Counted from the stretch's first letter, positions 35,647 through 44,777 are shown. The stretch is DNA of 64,000 nt from Vibrio marinisediminis (GCF_014050145.1 NZ_JACFYF010000002.1:124001-188000), one strand, 5' to 3'. Made by a program: numbers and translations. The notes: generated from the sequence alone by a model not told the origin.

Positions 35647-36324
35647 CTAACTGAGTGGCCTTAAGTACGCTAAGAATTTTTTCTCTGCGTTTTTGAATAC
35701 CCACAAAATTAAGAACGTGAGTGCCATATAGAACAGACCCGCGGTTAAAAATGACTCAAAAGGTGCGTAATAGCGTGAGTTGACTAGCCTTGCCGCCCCG
35801 GTCAAATCAAGGATGGTCACAATACCGGCCACCGCACTACCATGAAGCATAAAGATCACTTCATTACTGTAAGCAGGCAAAGCACGGCGTAATGCACTTG
35901 GTAAAATCACTCGTCGATACGTCATCGCGGTACTCATACCATACGCTTTTGCCGCTTCCACTTCTCCTTTTGGCAAACCGTTAATGGCGCCACGAATAAT
36001 CTCCGCTGTATAAGCTGACGTATTAAGAACAAAAGCGACTAAGGCACAAAACCAAGCGTTTTCCCATAGTGTATCTTTGACCGGAAAAAACTGATCCATA
36101 CCGTAGTAGATCAAATAAAGTTGAACCAATAATGGTGTGCCACGGAAAAAGTAAATGTACGCCCAGCTTGGTGCCATCAGTAAATAATTACGACTATTAC
36201 GTGCGATCGCGAGTGGAATTGCCACCATTAAACCTAAAATCAACGCCAAGCCAACCAACCAAAAGGTGGTCCAAAGCCCTTCAAGGTAGATAGGCAAGCT
36301 TTCAACAACTAGTGCAAAATCCAT
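35647..36324 (-). CDS. Polar/basic amino-acid ABC transporter permease (HisM-like)
   Basis: 225-residue inner-membrane permease with five or so helices and the EAA loop EVEAAKAYGMSTAMTYRRVILPSALRRALPAYSNEVIFMLHGSAV, typical of HisM/ArtM-type subunits. It is last gene of the four-gene transporter operon, 3 bp after the HisQ-like gene. With HisQ-like, ATPase and binding protein it would import histidine, lysine, arginine or ornithine. Confidence 0.92.
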   Translation of the reverse strand: MDFALVVESLPIYLEGLWTTFWLVGLALILGLMVAIPLAIARNSRNYLLMAPSWAYIYFFRGTPLLVQLYLIYYGMDQFFPVKDTLWENAWFCALVAFVLNTSAYTAEIIRGAINGLPKGEVEAAKAYGMSTAMTYRRVILPSALRRALPAYSNEVIFMLHGSAVAGIVTILDLTGAARLVNSRYYAPFESFLTAGLFYMALTFLILWVFKNAEKKFLAYLRPLS

Positions 36325-36327
36325 TTC

Positions 36328-37068
36328 CTACCTCGCATGAATACTAAACTTGCGTTCAACCAACTTGAGAAGCCCGGTTGAAACACTGGTAAAAAACAAA
36401 AAGATAATCGCGACAGCCATATAAAAAGTAAACGGCATTTTGGTTGAACCCGCCGCTAATGCGCTCACACGAACCATATCCTCTAATCCAATAATGGAAA
36501 CTAACGCGGTTGTTTTTAACAATACCAACCAGTTGTTACCAAAACCCGGTAAGGCATGGCGCACCATCTGTGGAAATAGAATACGTCTAAAGGCTAACGT
36601 AGAGCTCATTCCGTAAGCTTTTGCCGCTTCTAGTTCACCTTTGTCTACCGCCATGATGGCACCACGAAAGGTTTCTGCCATATAGGCACCAAAGATAAAG
36701 CCAATGGTCAGGACACCAGCAATAAAAGGGCTAACATCAATGTAATCAGGAAGATAAGCAGTCCATTCATGATTTGGGTCACTTGATGTGAACCATTCAT
36801 TGAGCCATTCATTAACGGCATAAAGACTGTTATTCAATAGGATTTGACCGCCGAAAAATATCAGCATCATGAGCACGAGGTCGGGAATGCCACGAATAAT
36901 CGTGGTATAGAGTGTTGCTACAGCCCTCGCCCAACGGTAAGGCGCAAGTTTAGCCAAAGCTCCCAGCATGCCTAAAACAACCGCAAACAACAGTGACAGA
37001 AGTGCAACCTCTATCGTTATCAGAGCCCCTTTTAAAATTGAGGCTTCGTATCCTTGAAGATCCAGCAT
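36328..37068 (-). CDS. Polar/basic amino-acid ABC transporter permease (HisQ-like)
   Basis: 246 residues, five TM helices, EAA loop GELEAAKAYGMSSTLAFRRILFPQMVRHALPGFGNNWLVLLKTTALVS. An insertion of about 40 residues (YAVNEWLNEWFTSSDPNHEWTAYLPDYIDVSP) lies between helices. It pairs with the HisM-like gene. It is separated from the binding-protein gene by about 150 bp that carries two hairpins. Confidence 0.92.
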   Translation of the reverse strand: MLDLQGYEASILKGALITIEVALLSLLFAVVLGMLGALAKLAPYRWARAVATLYTTIIRGIPDLVLMMLIFFGGQILLNNSLYAVNEWLNEWFTSSDPNHEWTAYLPDYIDVSPFIAGVLTIGFIFGAYMAETFRGAIMAVDKGELEAAKAYGMSSTLAFRRILFPQMVRHALPGFGNNWLVLLKTTALVSIIGLEDMVRVSALAAGSTKMPFTFYMAVAIIFLFFTSVSTGLLKLVERKFSIHAR

Positions 37069-37097
37069 AGGTGAGTTCCTGTCCCTAAACTCAAAAC

Positions 37098-37134
37098 CGA
37101 CCGTTGACTACTTCTAGGAACAAGCCAACGGTCG
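37098..37134 (-). repeat. Intercistronic hairpin in the transporter operon
   Basis: Perfect 9-bp arms CGACCGTTG / CAACGGTCG, 19-nt loop, between the binding-protein gene and the HisQ-like gene. Confidence 0.6.
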
Positions 37135-37137
37135 CTG

Positions 37138-37210
37138 ATACCAATCTGACTAGGTTAATAGCCATAACATTACTTCGGTGAAATACCCTCAGCCTTAGTC
37201 AGATTGATAT
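37138..37210 (-). repeat. Palindromic repeat unit between binding-protein and permease genes
   Basis: 15-bp arms ATACCAATCTGACTA (37138-37152) and TAGTCAGATTGATAT (37196-37210), one wobble, 43-nt loop. It resembles the dispersed palindromic units (CCAATCTGACTA-type) I recall from Vibrio genomes. As in E. coli hisJ-hisQ, such an element can protect the upstream binding-protein mRNA and lower downstream permease expression. Confidence 0.6.
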
Positions 37211-37217
37211 ATACGGC

Positions 37218-37985
37218 TTACTGGCCGTAAACGTCATACTTAAAGTATTTTGCCGCGATTTCTTGATAGACACCTTTTTCACGTAGAGAAAGGATCGCCG
37301 CATCTAACTTCTCGGTTAGATCTTTGTCTTGCTTGCGTACCGCAATGCCAAAGCCATCACCAAACCATTGAGGGTCCGTTAGAGATGGACCAACAAATTC
37401 ATAACTTGCACCGCCTTCTGCATTCAACACACCTTCTTCAAGCGCTGATGCATCACCCAGAACGGCAGCAATTCGACCGTTTGCTAGATCTAGATACGCT
37501 TCATCAAATGAGCCGTAACGAACGATTTCAACTTTGTCGTAGTTATCAGTTAGGTATTTATCGTGCGTGGTTGCACGTTGCACGCCAATCTTAACGCCAT
37601 CTAAGTTTTCAAAATTCAAACCCGCGTCTTTCTTAGCAATAAATTTGTTGGGAATAAGTGCATATTTGCCAGTAAAGTCTACTTTCTTCTTACGCTCTTC
37701 AGTAATCGACATTGCTGCAATGATCGCGTCATATTTGCGAGCTAGTAGTGATGGAATAATGCCGTCCCAATCTTGTGGTACGATCTTACATTTCACATCC
37801 ATCTCTTTACACAATGCATTTGCCATATCCACATCAAAACCCTTAAGAGAGCCATCTGCTTCAGTCCAGCTAAATGGAGGGTATGCCCCCTCGATACCGA
37901 AACGAACTGTCTTCCAATCTTTCGCTTGTGCCATGCCTGTCACTGTCGTAGCTGCAAGTGCCGCTACTACTAACCACTTTTTCAT
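37218..37985 (-). CDS. Basic amino-acid ABC transporter periplasmic binding protein
   Basis: 255-residue exported binding protein of the HisJ/ArgT/AotJ type. Signal peptide 1-21 (MKKWLVVAALAATTVTGMAQA), then VRFGIEGAYPPFSW, GFDVDMANALCKEM, DWDGIIPSLLARKYDAIIAAMSITEERKKKVDFT, and a Cys pair (ALCKEMDVKCK) like the HisJ disulfide. The start is ATG 37985, seven bases after AGGAG; an upstream in-frame ATG at 37991 sits too close (3 bases) to that site. Substrate is lysine, arginine, ornithine or histidine; sequence alone does not decide. Confidence 0.93.
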   Translation of the reverse strand: MKKWLVVAALAATTVTGMAQAKDWKTVRFGIEGAYPPFSWTEADGSLKGFDVDMANALCKEMDVKCKIVPQDWDGIIPSLLARKYDAIIAAMSITEERKKKVDFTGKYALIPNKFIAKKDAGLNFENLDGVKIGVQRATTHDKYLTDNYDKVEIVRYGSFDEAYLDLANGRIAAVLGDASALEEGVLNAEGGASYEFVGPSLTDPQWFGDGFGIAVRKQDKDLTEKLDAAILSLREKGVYQEIAAKYFKYDVYGQ

Positions 37986-38063
37986 TTCCATACTCCTGTG
38001 ATTGTTTTTTACTTATAGATGTTGTGTGTTGCTCCGCCTTCTTATTTTCTGTCGACAAGGCGG

Positions 38064-38834
38064 TTAATAAATAGAGGATATAAACTGCTGTAAACGTTCT
38101 GATTCAGGATTAGTAAATAATTTGGCAGGGTCACCCTGCTCTTCTACTAACCCTTGGTGAAGGAACATCACATGGTTTGATACGTCACGCGCAAATGCCA
38201 TTTCATGCGTAACAACTAACATCGTTCTTCCTTCATCGGCGAGATCGCGCATTACGCCTAATACTTCCCCAACCAGTTCAGGGTCAAGCGCGGATGTTGG
38301 TTCATCAAACAACATCACTTCTGGATCGACGGCTAACGCTCTCGCTATCGCTGCGCGTTGTTGTTGACCACCCGATAAATGCCCTGGGTAATAATCTTTT
38401 CGTTCGTACAAGCCCACTTTCTTTAACAATAGTTCTGCATTTTCGATTGCTTGTGCTTTCGGTACACCCAATACATGAACTGGAGCTTCGATCACATTCT
38501 CAAGCACTGTCATGTGTGACCAAAGATTGAAGCCTTGAAAAACCATCGCAAGGCGTGAACGGATTCGTTGAACTTGTTTTTCATTGGCAGGAACCGCCTC
38601 ACCTTGTCGATTTTGTTTCATTTCGATCAATTCGCCATTGACCCAAATTTCACCGTCGGTGGGGGTTTCTAAGAGGTTAATACAACGCAAGAAGGTACTT
38701 TTCCCAGAGCCAGACGAGCCGATAATAGAAATTACATCGCCTTTATGTGCTTCTAAAGAAATACCTTTTAGTACCTTATTTTGACCAAAGGTCTTATGTA
38801 AGTTATTGATATTTAGCGCGGGTACATCATTCAT
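38064..38834 (-). CDS. Basic amino-acid ABC transporter ATP-binding protein (HisP-like)
   Basis: 256 residues. Walker A GSSGSGKST, signature LSGGQQQRAAIARAL, Walker B VMLFDEPTSALDPE, switch His in VVTHEMAFARDV. The insert EIWVNGELIEMKQNRQGEAVPANEKQVQRIRSRLAMVFQGFNLWSHMTVLENV is characteristic of HisP/ArgT-system ATPases. It is first gene of the minus-strand transporter operon, and its upstream 653-bp region is shared with the DUF3360 gene. Confidence 0.94.
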   Translation of the reverse strand: MNDVPALNINNLHKTFGQNKVLKGISLEAHKGDVISIIGSSGSGKSTFLRCINLLETPTDGEIWVNGELIEMKQNRQGEAVPANEKQVQRIRSRLAMVFQGFNLWSHMTVLENVIEAPVHVLGVPKAQAIENAELLLKKVGLYERKDYYPGHLSGGQQQRAAIARALAVDPEVMLFDEPTSALDPELVGEVLGVMRDLADEGRTMLVVTHEMAFARDVSNHVMFLHQGLVEEQGDPAKLFTNPESERLQQFISSIY

Positions 38835-39152
38835 GCGCTTCTACTCCCTGTATAGTCTTCTTGATCAAACACTTTATTTACAAGTATTTGACTGCATGGG
38901 TTCCTCCCATTTGCACTCAAACTAGCACTAACACCAACAATATACAACAAATTATTAACCTAAACAAAATCAATATCTAACTACTTTATGTGCGTAATAA
39001 TGCATTACATAGCTATTATCACTCTATCGAATGCATAAACTGAGGTTTACCGATATTATTTCACTTTTCGATTTAACAATTAAGACACACAGCAAAGTTC
39101 ACAAAACGACCACTAACATGTTTCATTTTTGTAGAGCAAATCCATCTAAAAG

Positions 39153-39171
39153 TTTTGTAAAGGTTACAAAA
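39153..39171. promoter_or_regulatory. Perfect inverted repeat, possible operator
   Basis: TTTTGTAA and TTACAAAA arms with a 3-nt centre. It is nested in a larger near-palindrome (TTTCATTTTTGTA 39121-39133 against TACAAAATGAAA 39165-39176). The TGTAA-N3-TTACA core has the size of a dimeric repressor site; the regulator is not identified. Confidence 0.45.
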
Positions 39172-39254
39172 TGAAATGTATTTTCAGCTATACCGAGGGA
39201 AACAAGTCAAAGTTTAACCATAGTGCGTAGTTTTCTTTCACAATCTTTCATATA

Positions 39255-39296
39255 GTGATCTAAATCAATCACTCTAAAGGGTTAGCACGTTAAACT
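39255..39296 (+). promoter_or_regulatory. Predicted FNR-dependent class II promoter of the DUF3360 gene
   Basis: GTGAT-CTAA-ATCAA at 39255-39268 matches the FNR consensus (TTGAT-N4-ATCAA) at 9 of 10 positions. TAAACT at 39291-39296 makes a -10. With a start near 39303 the FNR site is centred at about -41.5, the classical activating position. The leader would be about 185 nt. Confidence 0.55.
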
Positions 39297-39421
39297 CCCG
39301 CTAGATAAAAGCCTCCATAACGCCTTTGTCCGCTTCTTCGTCTATCTTAAAGCACATGCAACACGTGCCGCTCGAGGGCAAAAGGAATTATTGAAAGAAG
39401 CTTAAACAGACGTTTTTACGC

Positions 39422-39452
39422 AGTCGCTTAGATAACAAAAAAACAAGCGACT
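39422..39452 (+). repeat. Leader hairpin before the DUF3360 gene
   Basis: AGTCGCTT / AAGCGACT perfect 8-bp arms with a 15-nt A-rich loop, ending 35 bases before the start codon. It could affect translation or mRNA life. Confidence 0.45.
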
Positions 39453-39487
39453 TAAAATAAATCACTAACTTTTTATATGAGGAATCT

Positions 39488-41035
39488 ATGTCAGACGCAG
39501 TCAATAAGCCGCACTCTGATTCGGATATCGAAGACAAGAGCTATCGCGAGCTGCATCGCCCGTCATCGGAATTTGCATCACGTTCTGATTACCTAGATCA
39601 CGAACTACAAATCATGAAACCGCGTCGTTTCAGATTAAACCTTCCAGGTCGTGACTTCCGTTTCGAACTTGAAGATCTAGTTCCAGCTCTTGCTGGTACT
39701 ATCGGCATCATCGCAATGTACTCTGCGGTAATGATGTCTTGGGCAGAAGGTCTGACAGCTGCTTGGGACCACGTAAATCTAGGTAAAGACTTCGCGATTG
39801 AAGTTGCACGTGTAGAGATGCTTATCCCTGCACTGCTATTCTGTGTTCTAGCATCTGGCTTTATTAACCCTAAAGCTAACCTTGCTGGTAACCACGGTCC
39901 GATGATCCCACTTATCGGTACAATCGCGCTAGCTGGTGCACACCCTCTTGCTCTTGCAATTCTAATTGGTGTGTTTGGCTTGATCCTAAGCTTCCTTAAA
40001 GGTGGCTCGAAGTTGGTTAACCTAACCTCAGAAGGTACAGCCGGTGGCTTGCTTATCTTCCTAGGTTTAACCGGTACAGTTAGCCAGATCACGTCTATTC
40101 AAGAATGGGCTGTGGGTCTTCAATCGGCAACGGTTGAAGCTGGTAGCATGGGTTACTTGGGTCTTGTTGTTCTAGCAGTGACTATCATACTTTACGCATA
40201 CCTTGCTAAAGTAAACAAACGCTGGCTAGCGATCCCTGTTTGTGCATTCACAGGTCTTGCTATTGCGTTGGCATTCGGTGCTGGTTTCGACATCAAGTTT
40301 GTTACTGAAACTGGTCTGCCTAACCTAAACCCAGTTTACTGGTGGGGTAGCACTGAAGAAGGTTGGATGCTTGGTCTACCAAACATGCAACACTTCATCG
40401 CATCTCTACCATTTGCAATTCTTGCAGTAGCAATGTGGTCACCTGATTTCCTAGGTCACCGTATCTTCCAAGAACTGAACTACCCTAAAAAGACTGAAAA
40501 AGTTCTTATGGACGTAGATGACACTATGACCATGTGTTCTATCCGTCAAATGGTTGGTACAGCAGTGGGTGGTGGTAACATCACGTCTTCTTGGGGTACT
40601 TACATGATCCCTGCGGCGATCGCTAAGCGTCCAATCCCTGGCGGTGCAATCTTACTAGGTTCACTATGTATTATTGTTGCAATCCTTGGTTTCCCAATGG
40701 ACGTAGCAGTATGGCCACCAGTAATGCGTGTAGCTCTACTAGTAGGTGTATCTCTACCTCTACTAGAAGCGGGTATGCAAATGGTTAGAGATTCGAAAGA
40801 CTCTCAAGCTGCTGGTATCTGTATCTTCGCTTCAGCAGTTGCTAACCCAGTACTTGCATGGGCACTAACCATGCTTCTAGACAATAATGGTCTAATCGGC
40901 GACAAAGAGCGTGCTTCACGTCTTTCTTTTGTTGATAAGATCGTTATTCCGGTAGGCGTACTTGTAATCTGTCTGGTTGCAATGCTTGCTGTTGGTATGC
41001 TTGAAGGTCAATACGGTCTTAAGGCATTCCTATAA
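39488..41035 (+). CDS. DUF3360 family membrane transporter-like protein
   Basis: 515 residues. A charged cytoplasmic N-terminus (about 1-65) is followed by 12 or more hydrophobic helices, with SulP/nucleobase-permease-like features (GLIEA-type helices, conserved LEDLVPALAGTIGIIAMYSAVMMSWAEGL, and GTAVGGGNITSSWGTYMIPAAIAKRPIPGGAILLG). The family is named only by number. Codon use looks strongly optimised, like that of pflB, suggesting high expression. It lies directly before pflB on the same strand with a terminator between, the position focA holds in E. coli, and is preceded by an FNR-like promoter. Transport of a fermentation-linked anion is a reasonable inference; the substrate is unknown. 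Confidence 0.82.
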   Translation: MSDAVNKPHSDSDIEDKSYRELHRPSSEFASRSDYLDHELQIMKPRRFRLNLPGRDFRFELEDLVPALAGTIGIIAMYSAVMMSWAEGLTAAWDHVNLGKDFAIEVARVEMLIPALLFCVLASGFINPKANLAGNHGPMIPLIGTIALAGAHPLALAILIGVFGLILSFLKGGSKLVNLTSEGTAGGLLIFLGLTGTVSQITSIQEWAVGLQSATVEAGSMGYLGLVVLAVTIILYAYLAKVNKRWLAIPVCAFTGLAIALAFGAGFDIKFVTETGLPNLNPVYWWGSTEEGWMLGLPNMQHFIASLPFAILAVAMWSPDFLGHRIFQELNYPKKTEKVLMDVDDTMTMCSIRQMVGTAVGGGNITSSWGTYMIPAAIAKRPIPGGAILLGSLCIIVAILGFPMDVAVWPPVMRVALLVGVSLPLLEAGMQMVRDSKDSQAAGICIFASAVANPVLAWALTMLLDNNGLIGDKERASRLSFVDKIVIPVGVLVICLVAMLAVGMLEGQYGLKAFL

Positions 41036-41054
41036 TTTTTGAGCTATAACTGAT

Positions 41055-41082
41055 GGGGAAGCGCTTAGCGCTCCCCCTTTTT
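41055..41082 (+). terminator. Terminator after the DUF3360 gene
   Basis: GGGG-A-AGCG / CGCT-CCCC stem with one bulged A and a 5-nt loop, followed by a T-rich run. Read-through into pflB is possible. Confidence 0.65.
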
Positions 41083-41143
41083 ATTAATTTTTTTTAGATT
41101 TTGTTGATTTAGTTTAAGGTTTCAAAATTTTTTTAGTGTAACC

Positions 41144-41174
41144 TTGAAATCGAACTGGTAAGATTCCATATAAA
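41144..41174 (+). promoter_or_regulatory. Possible sigma-70 promoter upstream of pflB
   Basis: TTGAAA at 41144-41149 and ATATAA/TATAAA at 41168-41174 (spacer 18-19 bp). A start near 41181 would leave a ~157-nt leader. Confidence 0.35.
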
Positions 41175-41337
41175 GAGTAATGACAATTTCTATAGGTTTT
41201 TGATCAAAAAAGACGAACGGTCAAAAAAGCTATACATATTGTTATTAAATAAGAGTGTACTGTTCCTCTACTCAGAGGATAGCTGGTCACCCAGTGAAGC
41301 CAGTACGTGTTTTTTCTACTAAAAAGGTAGGTATGTC

Positions 41338-43614
41338 ATGGCAGAGCAATTTGCTAAAGCTTGGGAAGGTTTTGCTGCAGGTGAGTGGCAAAGCGAAGTA
41401 AACGTTCGTGATTTCATCCAAAAAAACTACGCTCCATATGAAGGCGACGAATCTTTCCTAGTTTCTGAAGGTACTGAAGCAACTAACACGCTTTGGGCTA
41501 AAGTAATGGAAGGCATCAAAATTGAGAACGCTACTAAAGCACCTCTTGATTTCGATACTAACGTTATTTCTACCATCACTGCTCACGATGCAGGCTACAT
41601 CGAAAAAGATCTAGAAACTATCGTTGGTCTACAAACTGAAAAACCACTAAAACGTGCAATCATCCCTAACGGTGGTGTACGTATGGTTGAAGGTTCTTGC
41701 AAAGCATACGGTGAAACTCTTGACCCTATGATTTCAAAAATCTACTCAGAATACCGCAAAACTCACAACGCTGGCGTTTTCGATATCTACACTCCTGATA
41801 TCCTAGCTTGTCGTAAGTCTGGTGTTCTGACTGGTCTTCCAGATGCATACGGCCGTGGTCGTATCATCGGTGACTACCGTCGTGTTGCACTATACGGTAT
41901 TGACTTCCTAATGAAAGACAAGCTGGCTCAATTCAAATCTCTTCAAGAGCGTTTTGAGAACGGCGAAGACCTAACAGCAACTATGCAACTTCGTGAAGAA
42001 ATTGCTGAGCAACACCGCGCTCTAGGTCAAATCAAGCAAATGGCTGCTAAATACGGCTACGATATCTCTGAGCCAGCTCAAACTGCTCAAGAAGCTATCC
42101 AGTGGACTTACTTCGGCTACCTAGCTGCTGTTAAATCACAAAACGGTGCTGCAATGTCTCTAGGTCGTACTTCGACTTTCCTAGACATCTTCATCGAGCG
42201 TGATATCGCTGCAGGCAAGATCACTGAAGTTGAAGCTCAAGAAATGATCGACCACTTCGTAATGAAGCTACGCATGGTTCGTTTCCTACGTACTCCTGAA
42301 TACGATGAGTTGTTCTCTGGTGACCCAATCTGGGCTACTGAGTCAATGGGTGGTATGAGTCTTGACGGTCGTACACTAGTTACACGTACTAACTTCCGTT
42401 TCCTAAACAGCCTATACACTATGGGTCCTTCTCCAGAGCCAAACATCACTGTACTTTGGTCTGAGCAGCTACCTGACGGCTTCAAACGTTTCTGTGCTAA
42501 AGTATCTATCGATACTTCTTCTATCCAGTACGAAAACGACGATCTAATGCGTCCTGACCTACAATCTGACGACTACGCAATCGCATGTTGTGTATCTCCA
42601 ATGATCGTTGGTAAGCAAATGCAGTTCTTCGGCGCGCGTGCTAACCTTGCGAAAACAATGCTTTACGCAATCAACGGCGGTGTGGATGAGAAACTGAAGA
42701 TGCAAGTTGGTCCTGTTTCTGACAAGATCACTGACGAAGTTTTAAACTACGACGACGTAATGGCTCGCCTAGACACATTCATGGATTGGCTAGCTAAGCA
42801 ATACGTGACTGCGCTAAACAGCATCCACTACATGCACGACAAGTACAGCTACGAAGCGTCTCTAATGGCTCTTCATGACCGTGACGTTCGTCGTACTATG
42901 GCATGTGGTATCGCAGGTCTATCTGTTGCAGCTGACTCACTATCTGCAATCAAATTCGCAACTGTTAAACCAGTTCGTGACGAAGATGGCATTGCAATCG
43001 ACTTCGAAATCGAAGGCGACTACCCTAAATTCGGTAACAACGACGCTCGCGTTGATGACATCGCATGTGAACTTGTTTCTACGTTTATGGGCAAAATCCG
43101 TAAACTTAAGATGTACCGTGATGCAATCCCAACTCAGTCTATCCTTACTATCACTTCAAACGTTGTGTACGGTAAGAAAACTGGTAACACTCCAGACGGT
43201 CGTCGTGCTGGCGCTCCTTTCGCTCCTGGTGCAAACCCAATGCACGGTCGTGATGAGAAAGGTGCTGTAGCATCACTAACTTCTGTAGGTAAACTACCGT
43301 TTGCTGACGCTCAAGATGGTATCTCTTACACTTTCTCTATCGTGCCAAACGCACTAGGTAAAGAAGAAGACAGCCAACGTTCTAACCTTGCTGGTCTAAT
43401 GGATGGTTACTTCCACCACGAAGCTGGTATCGAAGGTGGTCAACACCTAAACGTGAACGTTCTTAACCGTGAAACTCTAGAAGACGCTGTTAAGCACCCT
43501 GAGAAATACCCTCAGCTAACAATCCGTGTATCTGGTTACGCTGTACGCTTTAACTCTCTAACTGCAGAGCAACAAGCTGACGTAATCGCACGTACTTTCA
43601 CTGAGTCTCTATAA
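41338..43614 (+). CDS. pflB: Pyruvate formate-lyase (formate C-acetyltransferase)
   Basis: 758-residue glycyl-radical enzyme that converts pyruvate and CoA to acetyl-CoA and formate under anaerobic conditions. The catalytic cysteine pair is in IACCVSPM (about 417-418), and the C-terminal radical loop is [13 protein letters not shown] with the radical Gly near residue 733. Length equals the E. coli enzyme (760). Codon use is extremely biased to the optimal set, typical of a highly expressed gene. It is activated by PflA, encoded 1.3 kb downstream beyond the LpxR-type gene. A strong terminator follows the stop. Confidence 0.98.
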   Translation: MAEQFAKAWEGFAAGEWQSEVNVRDFIQKNYAPYEGDESFLVSEGTEATNTLWAKVMEGIKIENATKAPLDFDTNVISTITAHDAGYIEKDLETIVGLQTEKPLKRAIIPNGGVRMVEGSCKAYGETLDPMISKIYSEYRKTHNAGVFDIYTPDILACRKSGVLTGLPDAYGRGRIIGDYRRVALYGIDFLMKDKLAQFKSLQERFENGEDLTATMQLREEIAEQHRALGQIKQMAAKYGYDISEPAQTAQEAIQWTYFGYLAAVKSQNGAAMSLGRTSTFLDIFIERDIAAGKITEVEAQEMIDHFVMKLRMVRFLRTPEYDELFSGDPIWATESMGGMSLDGRTLVTRTNFRFLNSLYTMGPSPEPNITVLWSEQLPDGFKRFCAKVSIDTSSIQYENDDLMRPDLQSDDYAIACCVSPMIVGKQMQFFGARANLAKTMLYAINGGVDEKLKMQVGPVSDKITDEVLNYDDVMARLDTFMDWLAKQYVTALNSIHYMHDKYSYEASLMALHDRDVRRTMACGIAGLSVAADSLSAIKFATVKPVRDEDGIAIDFEIEGDYPKFGNNDARVDDIACELVSTFMGKIRKLKMYRDAIPTQSILTITSNVVYGKKTGNTPDGRRAGAPFAPGANPMHGRDEKGAVASLTSVGKLPFADAQDGISYTFSIVPNALGKEEDSQRSNLAGLMDGYFHHEAGIEGGQHLNVNVLNRETLEDAVKHPEKYPQLTIRVSGYAVRFNSLTAEQQADVIARTFTESL

Positions 43615-43635
43615 TTCTTAGTTGAATGATTGATG

Positions 43636-43664
43636 AAGCCCCGCTTTTCGCGGGGCTTTTTTTT
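43636..43664 (+). terminator. Terminator of pflB
   Basis: AAGCCCCGC / GCGGGGCTT stem with a 5-nt loop and eight T. Confidence 0.95.
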
Positions 43665-43794
43665 GCATGTACTCCACACCTTTTCTCTTTATTGCCTTAT
43701 CTATCAATACATAAACCCACCTTTACAGCTATAATCCACTCAGGCAGTTCTGACTCACTCACTGATTCGCCCTACCTCACCAAGGAGAGCTTCA

Positions 43795-44766
43795 ATGAAA
43801 ACACAGTATTTTGTGCTTATCTCTTTGCTGCTTTCTGCTAGTGGCTACGCCTCCTCATCGCCTATCATCTCTTTGACTTCCGATAACGATGCGCCATTTG
43901 GGGCGGATAATGATTACACCAATGGACTTTTTTTCAGCTATACAACGGCGATACTGTCAGATAACTCGCGCATAGAGCCATTAAGCTTATCGACTCAATC
44001 ATTTGATAAACTCGAATTTGTGCTTGGGCAAAAAATGTACACGCCGGACAATATCGCCTCTTCATCCCCTGTCGCGAACGACCGCCCTTATGCAGGCTTT
44101 CTTTATACTGAAGCGAATTACTTATCGATATTACCCCATAGAGTTACCCGTTTTAGTGTCACTTTAGGTACGGTTGGTGAGCAATCACTCGCCCGCCAGG
44201 CGCAAAGATTTGTACACGACATAACTGACTCTGAATACCCTAATGGTTGGGCATTTCAAGTTGATGAAGGATTAGTCGGCAACCTTGGTTATCTCAATCA
44301 CTACGCTTGGCATCGTTCAACCCTCACAAATTCAACTCAATTTGAAATTTCTAATATTTCCGAAATCAATGCCGGAAATTTCCGCAGTGATGCTTCTACC
44401 GGTGTGATGCTTCGTTGGGGGGAGTATTTATCAACGAGTATTGGGGCAGCGAACATCGACAGTGAACGACCTTTTCGAGCAAGTGCTTTAAGAAATGGAA
44501 CAATTGGGTGGTTTGCATTTTCAGGGCTTGAAGCGCGCTATCGATTCAACGATATCACTATCGAAGGTGATAGACCGGGTATTGCCGAGCCTGAAAACTA
44601 CCCCGCTACTCTAGAGAATAAGCAGGCAACGATCGTGGCTGGATTTACGTGGTACAACACTAACTTTGGTGGCAGTTTAACCGCAGCAATCAAAACCAAT
44701 GACTACATAGAAGCACTCGACAGCACTCAAGGTAACCTTTCAATTTCCTTGTTCTTTTTCTTATAA
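43795..44766 (+). CDS. LpxR-type lipid A 3'-O-deacylase
   Basis: 323-residue outer-membrane enzyme of the LpxR (DUF2219) family, which removes the 3'-acyloxyacyl chain from lipid A. Signal peptide 1-18 (ends SGYA). The family start is ISLTSDNDAPFGADNDYTNGLFFSYTT, with the N-D pair (SDND), and the DNDYTNG Thr. The barrel ends LSISLFFFL. It has a ribosome site AAGGAGAGC. It sits between pflB and pflA without an obvious metabolic link, and other lipid A genes (msbA, lpxK, kdsB) lie at the window end. A weak terminator follows. Confidence 0.88.
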   Translation: MKTQYFVLISLLLSASGYASSSPIISLTSDNDAPFGADNDYTNGLFFSYTTAILSDNSRIEPLSLSTQSFDKLEFVLGQKMYTPDNIASSSPVANDRPYAGFLYTEANYLSILPHRVTRFSVTLGTVGEQSLARQAQRFVHDITDSEYPNGWAFQVDEGLVGNLGYLNHYAWHRSTLTNSTQFEISNISEINAGNFRSDASTGVMLRWGEYLSTSIGAANIDSERPFRASALRNGTIGWFAFSGLEARYRFNDITIEGDRPGIAEPENYPATLENKQATIVAGFTWYNTNFGGSLTAAIKTNDYIEALDSTQGNLSISLFFFL

Positions 44767-44777
44767 ATTCTCCAATC

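Larger units (their letters stand above)
38835..39487. other. Long divergent control region (ABC transporter / DUF3360)
   Basis: 653 bases, AT-rich, no credible gene. Contents: inverted repeat TTTTGTAA-AGG-TTACAAAA (39153-39171) inside a wider imperfect palindrome (39121-39176), an FNR-like site with a suitably placed -10 (39255-39296), and a hairpin in the predicted leader (39422-39452). Confidence 0.6.
41036..41337 (+). other. DUF3360-pflB intergenic region
   Basis: About 300 bases without a gene. It holds a terminator (41055-41082), a possible sigma-70 promoter (41144-41174), and, just before pflB, short hairpins including CCTCTACTCAGAGG (41266-41279). A ribosome site AAGGTAGGT precedes ATG 41338. 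No full FNR site was found; TTGAT-N4-TTTAA at 41104-41117 is only a weak match. Confidence 0.5.

Noticed and set aside
37567-38001. 144-residue plus-strand open frame over the binding-protein gene
   Set aside because: Antisense shadow of a well-defined signal peptide and binding-protein domain; no independent signals.
39598-40092. 164-residue minus-strand open frame in the DUF3360 gene
   Set aside because: Arises from biased codon use of a highly expressed gene; no ribosome site.
41104-41117. FNR site upstream of pflB
   Set aside because: Only TTGAT half matches well; TTTAA is a poor second half, so it was not annotated as a site.
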